A stretch of 6,049 nt of DNA from positions 1 through 6,049 of the forward strand of contig VFKS01000261.1 in NCBI GenBank assembly GCA_009885425.1, given 5' to 3'. Numbering within the stretch: position 1 is the stretch's first letter; every line of letters begins with the position of its first letter. This document shows, in pieces, positions 1 through 5,317 of this stretch. The stretch comes from Novosphingobium sp. GTDB lineage: Bacteria > Pseudomonadota > Alphaproteobacteria > Sphingomonadales > Sphingomonadaceae. Below the pieces are notes generated by a model. That model had not been told where the DNA came from and made no database searches. It saw only the letters and a list, made by a program, of their open reading frames with translations. Position numbers and translations under genes: made by a program.

Positions 1-671
1 AGCATGAATTCCACCAGTCCTTCGGCTTCGCCCCGTTGGCGTTCGGCTTCGGCGCGGGCGCGGATCGCCAGTACCAGGGCTGCGGCGAGGATTAGGCTGA
101 GCAGCAGCGCTCCCGCCGTGACGGCCATCACGCGGCGCTGGCGGGTCTGGGCGTCGCGCTGGACCAACTGGTCGAGCGGCTGGGCGGTCAGCCCGGCGAC
201 GATCTTGAGCAGGCCCAGCCGCTTGCCATCTTTGCCTTTGCGGAAATCGGCGGCGAGCGGCTCGATTTCGGCGCCATCATGGCTCAGCAGCGCTTCGGGA
301 AAGGCTTCGGCCGGCTCGCCTTCGATCAACGCGGCCAGAATCGGACGATCGGGGTGGAGCTGCCGGAATAGCGCGATCTCCTGTCCGACCCAGCGGCTGG
401 CCCGCGCCGCCGGGCTGGCTATAACCACCAGCGCGGCGGACTGGGCCAGCGCTTCGCGAACCTGGGCGGAAAGATCGGGTCCAGCGGCCAGTTCGGCGCG
501 ATCAAAAAAGATCGGGCTCAGCCGCTGCCTACTTGGAGGATTGGGTTTGTCGGGCAGGCGGGCGGCTTCAAGCTTGCGGTGCAGCCACCCAGCGAAACGC
601 CCATCGGCATGGCTGTAGCTAATGAATGCCCGGTAATGCGGCGCGGCAACCCCTGCCGAATCGTCGCTCAT
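1..671 (-). CDS. Membrane-anchored TIR-domain protein (partial, C-terminus outside the window)
   Basis: The gene starts at the ATG at 671-669 and stays open to the window edge, giving 223 full codons. Residues about 12-145 form a TIR domain of the bacterial TIR_2 kind. Visible parts are strand A 'YRAFISYSHAD' (13-23), the BB-loop region 'IFFDRAELAAGPDLS' (54-68), a hydrophobic strand 'ALVVIASP' (80-87), and 'SRWVGQEI' (92-99). In that last motif Glu98 sits where TIR NAD+ hydrolases carry the catalytic glutamate. A 'GEPAEAFPEAL' motif (118-128) and an LKIVAGL segment (155-161) follow, as in membrane TIR proteins. One transmembrane helix spans about 181-203, then a charged 'RAEAERQRGEAEG' stretch begins. 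The TIR domain should therefore be cytoplasmic. In relatives the part after the helix is often TPR or another repeat; here it cannot be seen. The start is supported by GGGGAG at 681-676, although the spacing is short. NADase activity and any defence role are inference. The TIR call itself is firm. Confidence 0.88.
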   Translation of the reverse strand, partial: MSDDSAGVAAPHYRAFISYSHADGRFAGWLHRKLEAARLPDKPNPPSRQRLSPIFFDRAELAAGPDLSAQVREALAQSAALVVIASPAARASRWVGQEIALFRQLHPDRPILAALIEGEPAEAFPEALLSHDGAEIEPLAADFRKGKDGKRLGLLKIVAGLTAQPLDQLVQRDAQTRQRRVMAVTAGALLLSLILAAALVLAIRARAEAERQRGEAEGLVEFM

Positions 672-675
672 TGTG

Positions 676-693
676 CTCCCCACCTGTCTGGGG
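676..693 (-). promoter_or_regulatory. Ribosome binding site of the TIR gene inside a small hairpin
   Basis: On the minus strand GGGGAG (681-676) lies four bases before the ATG at 671. It overlaps the right arm of a short inverted repeat: CCCCA (693-689), a 6-base loop, then TGGGG (682-678). Pairing would cover most of the Shine-Dalgarno core. The stem is only 5 bp but mostly G-C. The ribosome-binding role is likely. Control by the hairpin is inference. Confidence 0.45.
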
Positions 694-708
694 CAAAGTC
701 TGTCGCAG

Positions 709-735
709 CTTGCTGGCAAAGGCAACACTTGCTGG
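709..735. repeat. 8-bp direct repeat CTTGCTGG, 19-bp phase
   Basis: CTTGCTGG occurs at 709-716 and again at 728-735, 19 bp apart start to start, or about two helical turns. The first copy is part of the small palindrome TTGC-TG-GCAA (710-719). Such phasing fits tandem binding of a regulator on one DNA face in this divergent intergenic region. A match this short could also arise by chance. Confidence 0.3.
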
Positions 736-784
736 GGCTTGGCGGACGCGATGCAGTGTGGCTCTTGGGTTACGGTTCAGCTTC

Positions 785-806
785 GTTTCAACCATTCGGT
801 TAAAAC
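785..806. promoter_or_regulatory. 22-bp imperfect palindrome, candidate operator
   Basis: GTTTCAACC (785-793) and GGTTAAAAC (798-806) are inverted copies matching at 8 of 9 positions, separated by ATTC. The element lies between the divergent TIR and TonB-receptor genes, four bases upstream of a -35-like TTGTCA. This is a common place for a dimeric regulator to bind. The symmetry is seen directly. The operator role and the identity of any regulator are inferred. It does not resemble a canonical Fur box. Confidence 0.45.
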
Positions 807-809
807 CTG

Positions 810-838
810 TTGTCAAGCGGGCCAGACGGTGTTCTATC
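810..838 (+). promoter_or_regulatory. Possible sigma-70-type promoter of the TonB-dependent receptor
   Basis: TTGTCA (810-815) matches five of six bases of the -35 consensus. After 17 bases, TCTATC (833-838) is a weak -10 match. Read on the minus strand, overlapping bases 816-811 give a perfect TTGACA, but no acceptable -10 follows it toward the TIR gene. The position just downstream of the palindrome and about 50 bases before the start codon is sensible. The -10 is poor, so this is tentative. Confidence 0.3.
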
Positions 839-851
839 AGTATGTGCAACC

Positions 852-881
852 GCCCGGTCAAGGGACGGGCAATTGAAGGAG
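852..881 (+). promoter_or_regulatory. Leader hairpin and ribosome binding site that fixes the receptor start
   Basis: AAGGAG at 876-881 stands nine bases before the ATG at 891 and is the best ribosome binding site in the area. It supports 891 over the in-frame TTG at 810, which lacks one and would place 27 non-signal-like residues before the signal peptide. Just upstream, GCCCG (852-856) and CGGGC (866-870) can form a 5-bp hairpin in the leader without covering the AAGGAG. Confidence 0.6.
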
Positions 882-890
882 AGTGGGCTA

Positions 891-3800
891 ATGAGGGGTA
901 AATTGACCCTGCTTGCGGGCGTATGCGCCGGGGCAATCGCATTTCCAGCTTACGCACAGGATGCGGCAGAGGAAGAAGTCGCAAGCACCGAAATCATCGT
1001 GACCGCGCAGCGCTCTAATCAGCGTCTGCAGGATGTTCCGATCGCAGTTTCGGCGTTCAACACCGAAGCGCTGGAAAAGCAGCAGATCAAGAACACCTCG
1101 GATCTGCAGCTCAGCCTGCCCAACATTACCTTCACCAAAACCAACTTCACCGGCGCCAGCTTCACGATCCGCGGGATCGGCGATCTGTGCGTTGGCTCCA
1201 CTTGCGACAGCGCGACCGCGATTCACCTGAATGACGCACCGCTGGCCGGCACCCGCCTGTTCGAAGGTGAGTTCTATGACCTCGCCCAGATCGAAGTGCT
1301 GCGCGGGCCGCAGGGTACCCTGTATGGCCGCAACGCCACCTCGGGCGTGATCAACTTCCGCACCGCACGGCCAAGCCTGACCGGTGTGGCTGCCAATGTC
1401 GAACTCGAGTATGGCAACTATAACTCGGTCAAGGCCAAGGGCATGATCAACGTGCCGCTGGGCGATATAGCCGCAGTTCGCGTTGCCGGGTTCTACCTGA
1501 ACCGTGAAGGCTACACGACCAACATTTTCAACAACACCAAGATCGACGATCGCGATATGTACGGCGTTCGCGGCTCGATTCGGATTGAACCGGGTCCGGG
1601 CACGACGATCGACCTCATGGCCCAGTATTTCCATGAAAAAGACAACCGTACGCGCATCCAGAAGCAGATGTGCCAACGCGACCCGACCGGGGTTCTGGGC
1701 TGCCTCAACGGCAAGCGCGATTTCCAGGTGACCAATGCCAACACCACTTTCGTTGGGGTGCTGACCAGCCGGGAATTCTTCGCCACCCAGGGCCTGCCGG
1801 CCTCATTTGCGCTGGGCAGCCTCTACGGCCCCGATGCCTACACAGGTGCCGTCAATCCGGCGGATTTCCGCTCCGTCAGTACTGACCACGTCCCAACCTA
1901 CGACACGCAAGAATGGATCATCCAGGGCAGCATCGAACAGGATCTGGGCGGCGGACTTAAATTGAAGGTCGGCGGCAACTACCAGAAGGTCGATCTCGAG
2001 TCGTCACAGGATTACAACTTGTCGGTCCAGAACCGGTCGCTTTATGCCGGTGGGCTCAACACTCTGCAGTTCTTCGCCACACCTGCAACGCCGCTCAATC
2101 CACTAAACGGTGCCGGTCTTCCGGTAGCCTATTTTGCCCCGGTGGCCGCTGCGCTGATCCCGAGCGGCCCGGGTGGGCTGCTCTGCACGTCGCTCCCGGT
2201 CGAATCTGGAACCGGCGCTTTTGGCGGCAATCGGATGTGTTCGTTGACCCCGCAGGATTTTGACCGTTCGAACCAGCACCAGTCGAGCTGGTCGGCAGAA
2301 GCGATCATTTCGTCTGACTTTGACGGGCCGTTCAACTTCCTGATCGGCGGGATCTATAGCAAGTTCCACCTGACCGAAAACAGCTACTACGTGAACGCCT
2401 TCGGGATCGACTATTTCACCGGGGTTTTTGGTGCGTTCACCGCGCTGTCGACCGGCCGCCCGCCCAGCTATCTGGGAACGCCGTTCTTCCGCAACAATAC
2501 GGACGATCTGGCGATCACCACTTACGGCCTGTTCGGTGAAGCCTATGTCAGCTTCAGCGACAAGCTGAAGCTGACCCTGGGGATCCGTTACAACAACGAC
2601 AGCAAGACGGTGAAGGCCCGCTCGACCTTGGCCAGCTTCCTGGTGCCCTTTGGCAGCACCGACGCCACGACCACGCCCTATGGCGCCGGTTTTGACGCCG
2701 ATCCGGCAACGGTCTGTGCGGCTCCGGGATCGAACGTGCTGGGTGCCATCGGATCGGTCGCAGGCTGCGAAGCGTTCCAGGTCCGGTCGGTGAAGTTTGC
2801 CGAATGGACAGGCCGCGCGGTTCTCAACTATGAGATCACGCCGGACAACATGGTCTATGCGTCCTACTCGCGCGGGTACAAGTCGGGCGGGATCAACCCA
2901 CCGCTTCAGCCGATCTTTGCGGTTTCGGACACATTCAGCCCGGAATTCGTCAATGCGTTCGAAGTGGGTTCGAAAAACGTCTTCGGCAAGATCCAGCTGA
3001 ACCTCACCGGCTTCTACTACGACTACAAGGATCTCCAGCTTTCGCGGATCGTTGCCCGGACCTCGGTTAACGATAACGTCAGCGCCAAGATCTATGGCCT
3101 CGAAGCCGAAGTCGTGATCAACCCGACCAAGGAACTGTCGCTGAACTTCAACGCCAGCTACCTCCATACTGAGGTATCTTCGGACAAGTTCCTCGCCAAC
3201 CCGCGTGACTTTGGTGCTGGCCGTGCCGATGCGGTGATCATCAAGGACATCACCAACGGTGCAAACTGTGCGGTTGGGTCGAACACCGGCCTTGCTGGTA
3301 CCGCGGGCGGCGCAACTGGTGTCAATGGCTTCGTCAATCAGGTCAACACTCTTATCAACGCCGGTTTTATCCCCGGTTTGAAACCCGGTGCGGGCCTGCA
3401 GCCAACCGTCGCGTTCCCTTCGGGCAGCGGCATCGCATCGACCGGCGCGTTCAGTGTTTGCGGTGTGCTCTCCGCGCTCGCCGGCACTGTCGGTACGGGC
3501 TTTGGCGGCATAACGGTCTACAGCTCGGGTATTCCGACCAACATCAAGGGCAACAGGCTGCCAGGCGCTCCGGACTACAAGTTCGCCGCCGGGATCCAGT
3601 ATGCTGCTCCGATGGGTGATCTGACCCTGACCCCGCGTGCTGACTTCATCTACACTGGCAAGTCGGTGGGTAATATCTTCGGTGGTTTCATCAACGAAGT
3701 GCCTAGCTTCACCCAGGTGAATGCGCAGCTCCAGCTCGATGGGCCGAACAAGAAGTGGTTTGCCCGTGCGTGGATCCAGAACGTGTTCGACAAGGACTCG

Positions 3801-3902
3801 ATCACCGGCCTCTACGTGACCGATCAGTCGTCGGGTAACTTCACCAACGTCTTCACCCTCGAACCGCGCCGTTATGGTGTTGCAGTGGGCATGAAGTTCT
3901 AA
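891..3902 (+). CDS. TonB-dependent outer-membrane receptor, 1003 residues
   Basis: This is a gated outer-membrane beta-barrel for active uptake of a ligand, powered by the inner-membrane TonB-ExbB-ExbD complex. Residues 1-22 are a signal peptide ending in AYA before QDA. A TonB box, EIIVTAQ, is at 34-40. The plug domain covers about 43-160 and contains 'TIRGIGD' (92-98) and 'EVLRGPQGTLYGRNATSG' (135-152). The rest is barrel, with 'VYASYSRGYKSGGINP' (655-670) and a late 'NVFDKD' (964-969). The chain ends in Phe (GVAVGMKF), the usual signal for insertion by the BAM complex. At 1003 residues it is longer than many receptors of 650-850. The excess includes a Gly/Ala/Ser/Thr-rich stretch at about 790-880, probably an extracellular loop. 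Ten of its eleven cysteines are in the mature protein and form five sequential pairs. The substrate cannot be told from sequence; iron-siderophore, plant-derived or aromatic compounds are all possible. No transport partner or catabolic gene is adjacent. Confidence 0.95.
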   Translation: MRGKLTLLAGVCAGAIAFPAYAQDAAEEEVASTEIIVTAQRSNQRLQDVPIAVSAFNTEALEKQQIKNTSDLQLSLPNITFTKTNFTGASFTIRGIGDLCVGSTCDSATAIHLNDAPLAGTRLFEGEFYDLAQIEVLRGPQGTLYGRNATSGVINFRTARPSLTGVAANVELEYGNYNSVKAKGMINVPLGDIAAVRVAGFYLNREGYTTNIFNNTKIDDRDMYGVRGSIRIEPGPGTTIDLMAQYFHEKDNRTRIQKQMCQRDPTGVLGCLNGKRDFQVTNANTTFVGVLTSREFFATQGLPASFALGSLYGPDAYTGAVNPADFRSVSTDHVPTYDTQEWIIQGSIEQDLGGGLKLKVGGNYQKVDLESSQDYNLSVQNRSLYAGGLNTLQFFATPATPLNPLNGAGLPVAYFAPVAAALIPSGPGGLLCTSLPVESGTGAFGGNRMCSLTPQDFDRSNQHQSSWSAEAIISSDFDGPFNFLIGGIYSKFHLTENSYYVNAFGIDYFTGVFGAFTALSTGRPPSYLGTPFFRNNTDDLAITTYGLFGEAYVSFSDKLKLTLGIRYNNDSKTVKARSTLASFLVPFGSTDATTTPYGAGFDADPATVCAAPGSNVLGAIGSVAGCEAFQVRSVKFAEWTGRAVLNYEITPDNMVYASYSRGYKSGGINPPLQPIFAVSDTFSPEFVNAFEVGSKNVFGKIQLNLTGFYYDYKDLQLSRIVARTSVNDNVSAKIYGLEAEVVINPTKELSLNFNASYLHTEVSSDKFLANPRDFGAGRADAVIIKDITNGANCAVGSNTGLAGTAGGATGVNGFVNQVNTLINAGFIPGLKPGAGLQPTVAFPSGSGIASTGAFSVCGVLSALAGTVGTGFGGITVYSSGIPTNIKGNRLPGAPDYKFAAGIQYAAPMGDLTLTPRADFIYTGKSVGNIFGGFINEVPSFTQVNAQLQLDGPNKKWFARAWIQNVFDKDSITGLYVTDQSSGNFTNVFTLEPRRYGVAVGMKF

Positions 3903-3926
3903 TCATCCTGGGAGGGATGCTAAACG

Positions 3927-3961
3927 AGAGGCCTCGGGGAAACCCGGGGCCTCTTTGTTTT
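3927..3961 (+). terminator. Rho-independent terminator of the TonB-dependent receptor gene
   Basis: AGAGGCCTCGGG (3927-3938) pairs with CCCGGGGCCTCT (3943-3954) around a GAAA tetraloop, giving a 12-bp stem with one G-U wobble. TTGTTTT follows at 3955-3961. It begins 24 bases after the receptor stop codon. This is a textbook intrinsic terminator and indicates that the receptor is the last gene of its transcript. Confidence 0.93.
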
Positions 3962-3983
3962 GATTGGGGCTGACCGTCTTGCC

Positions 3984-4027
3984 AAAAAATGCCCCGGCCG
4001 AAACGGGGATGGAACGGCCGGGGCATT
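3984..4027 (-). terminator. Rho-independent terminator for the minus-strand regulator transcript
   Basis: The perfect 13-bp inverted repeat AATGCCCCGGCCG (3988-4000) / CGGCCGGGGCATT (4015-4027) has a 14-base loop. Read on the minus strand, the stem runs into TTTTTT (3989-3984), the last two of which can pair in the stem. There is no T run on the plus-strand side, so it should work only for minus-strand transcription. It faces the receptor terminator 22 bases away. It lies 139 bases beyond the regulator stop, so the regulator mRNA would have a long 3' tail. That tail (4028-4166) shows no convincing gene. Confidence 0.88.
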
Positions 4028-4166
4028 AGGGACAGGGCAATTGTAGGGGTCGAGCTTCCAAAGAACGGTGAGTTGCGCATCTGGCGCAGGAGCCCTTCTA
4101 GGACCCCGCATTCAAGGCACTGTTGAAAGCGCGATTGGGGATTTTCCTTATGAGCCGCCGTGCGCC

Positions 4167-4769
4167 CTAACCGATCAGCGAAGCTTCGATCGCGATCCGG
4201 ATCGCTTCGCTGGTATGGTTGGCGCCCATCTTGTTGAGCATGTTTGCGCGGTGAATCTCAACCGTGCGCGGACTGATCGCCAGCCGTTCACCGATCAACC
4301 GGTTGGACAGGCCATCGGCCACCCCGGTCAGGACTTCACGCTCGCGCCGGGTCAACTTCTGGACCCGGCTGCGCGCGCGGGCCTCACGCAGCCGCAGGCT
4401 GCCGATGCTGGCGGCGGCGCTTTCGGCCAGCTCGATCGCGGTCATGATCTTGCCGATGTCGCAGGGCCATTCGATATAATCGAGCGCGCCTGCCAGCACC
4501 GCTCGGACCACCTGATCGGTTTCAGGCGCTTCGCAAAAGGCGATAACCGGCAGCCACTCGCCATGATCGGTCATGTGTTCGATCAGCTCCTCAATCGCCG
4601 GGCCCTCGTCGGCGGCCAGAATCGAGCCAGAGCGCGGCCAGCGTCGGGCGATTTCATCAAAATCCTCAAACGGTTCCACATGAATTCCGCTGCCGGCCAG
4701 GGCATGGGTAATGGCCGCGCGGCGGCGTGAATTTCTATCGATCAGAGCCAGACTGCGGCGTCGTTCCAT
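4167..4769 (-). CDS. FixJ/NarL-type response regulator with atypical receiver and LuxR DNA-binding domain
   Basis: This 200-residue protein has an N-terminal receiver-like domain (about 5-117) and a C-terminal LuxR-type helix-turn-helix (about 138-200). The latter contains 'LTRREREVL' (139-147), 'GLSNRLIGERLAISPRTVEIHRA' (153-175, split here as GLSNRLIGE and RLAISPRTVEIHRA) and an 'EAIRIAIEA' end. Compared with FixJ, Asp54 in 'ILAAD' aligns with the phosphorylated Asp and Asp11 keeps half of the acidic pocket. The usual second acidic residue is Arg12, the Thr/Ser is Cys79, and the Lys before the Pro is Trp101 ('IEWP'). The fold is probably kept but phosphorylation signalling is doubtful. The protein should bind DNA and control transcription. 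No sensor kinase is in the window. Position downstream of fliD-fliS suggests, without proving, a role in motility control. The ATG at 4769 has GGGAGG six bases upstream, a well-supported start. Confidence 0.92.
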   Translation of the reverse strand: MERRRSLALIDRNSRRRAAITHALAGSGIHVEPFEDFDEIARRWPRSGSILAADEGPAIEELIEHMTDHGEWLPVIAFCEAPETDQVVRAVLAGALDYIEWPCDIGKIMTAIELAESAAASIGSLRLREARARSRVQKLTRREREVLTGVADGLSNRLIGERLAISPRTVEIHRANMLNKMGANHTSEAIRIAIEASLIG

Positions 4770-4775
4770 TGGGTG

Positions 4776-4801
4776 CCTCCCTAGTGATTTCCGCCTAGGG
4801 A
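4776..4801 (-). promoter_or_regulatory. Hairpin overlapping the ribosome binding site of the response regulator
   Basis: On the minus strand TCCCTAG (4801-4795) can pair with CTAGGGA (4784-4778) across a 10-base loop, a perfect 7-bp stem. The Shine-Dalgarno GGGAGG (4781-4776) begins inside the right arm, so pairing would hide four of its six bases. The same symmetry could instead serve as a DNA operator for autoregulation. The inverted repeat and the ribosome binding site are seen directly. The regulatory role is inferred. Confidence 0.5.
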
Positions 4802-4810
4802 ATTAGGCCG

Positions 4811-4848
4811 ATGCTGCGCCTATGCCGCATTGGGTTGAATCGAGATTC
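4811..4848. promoter_or_regulatory. Two dyad elements upstream of the response regulator
   Basis: A 20-bp imperfect palindrome occupies 4811-4830, with arms ATGCtGC / GCcGCAT. A short exact one, GAATC-GA-GATTC, is at 4837-4848. Both lie in the 160-base gap between fliS and the regulator. On the minus strand the first also contains GGCA at 4826-4823 and GCA at 4814-4812, spaced as GG-N10-GC like a sigma-54 promoter core, but the extended consensus is poor. No convincing sigma-70 promoter was found in this gap. Confidence 0.3.
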
Positions 4849-4929
4849 GAGGCTTTGGCTGCGGGGAATTCCTTAGTTTCGGCGCAGTAATGCCGTAACC
4901 ATGGCTTACAAAAACGGACCAAATTGGAT

Positions 4930-5316
4930 TCATTCCCGGACATTGACGGCACTGCGCAGCGCCCCGGCGATCTCGGTGACATCTTGTTTAAGCCGGGTCA
5001 GCGCCGACACATCAAACTGGATCACGCTGTCCAGCACCGTGTGACGGGCCGAATCAAACAGGGTTGAAAGGGTGGCAGCGATCGGCTGACCGTGATCGAG
5101 TCCCAGTTGCAACGCGGTCAGTGCCGCCAAAGCGCGGGTCAGCGCGGCGCTTTTGCGGGCGTTGTCGCTGGCTTGTGAAGCATGGATCGCGCTGCCCAGC
5201 GCTGTGCCCAGCTGTTCGTAGCAGACCAGCACCAATTGGCCCGGATCGGCCCCGGCCACGCGGGCGTCGAAATCGATCTTGCGATAGGCTTCAGCGGGGC
5301 TGCGCAGGTTATACAT
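4930..5316 (-). CDS. fliS: Flagellar export chaperone FliS
   Basis: This 128-residue protein matches the FliS family in length and layout. FliS is a small, all-helical cytoplasmic chaperone that binds the C-terminus of newly made flagellin, stops it polymerising early and delivers it to the flagellar type III export gate. Family traits are the early 'AYRKIDFDARV' (10-20), 'PGQLVLVCYEQLGTAL' (25-40) in place of the usual 'Li.mLYdga', an alternating-helix 'KSAALTRALAALTALQLGLD' segment (55-74), and a 'GQPIAATLSTLFDSA' stretch (76-90) corresponding to the usual G-x-I-A-x-x-L-x-x-L-Y. The start at 5316 follows the fliD stop codon by one base (TGA-G-ATG). GAGGG at 5328-5324, inside the end of fliD, is its ribosome binding site. 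Translation is probably coupled to fliD. No terminator is visible after its stop. Confidence 0.93.
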   Translation of the reverse strand: MYNLRSPAEAYRKIDFDARVAGADPGQLVLVCYEQLGTALGSAIHASQASDNARKSAALTRALAALTALQLGLDHGQPIAATLSTLFDSARHTVLDSVIQFDVSALTRLKQDVTEIAGALRSAVNVRE

Positions 5317-5317
5317 C

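Noticed and set aside
4..618. Plus-strand open frame of 204 codons
   Set aside because: It is antisense to the TIR gene, has a Ser/Arg/Ala-rich composition typical of a GC-rich shadow frame, and shows no domain.
672..816. Minus-strand promoter for the TIR gene from the perfect TTGACA at 816-811
   Set aside because: No acceptable -10 element follows at 16-19 bases; the hexamer at 17 bases is GGTTGA.
810..890. 27-residue N-terminal extension of the receptor from a TTG at 810
   Set aside because: It has no ribosome binding site, and the signal peptide begins cleanly at the ATG at 891 preceded by AAGGAG.
619..984. Minus-strand open frame of 121 codons across the divergent intergenic region
   Set aside because: It overlaps both the TIR start and the receptor signal peptide, has no family signature, and the TIR frame is clearly the coding one.
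888..1676. Minus-strand open frame of 262 codons
   Set aside because: It is antisense to the well-supported receptor gene and has no recognisable domain.
2103..3167. Long minus-strand open frame of 354 codons within the receptor
   Set aside because: Its length comes from GC-rich codon bias of the receptor strand. The Arg/Val/Asp-rich product has no family signature.
3853..4111. Two overlapping minus-strand frames of 75 and 63 codons in the convergent gap
   Set aside because: Both run through the terminator hairpins and have no credible ribosome binding site or motif.
4068..4730. Plus-strand open frame of 220 codons
   Set aside because: It is antisense to the response regulator, which has clear receiver and LuxR domains.
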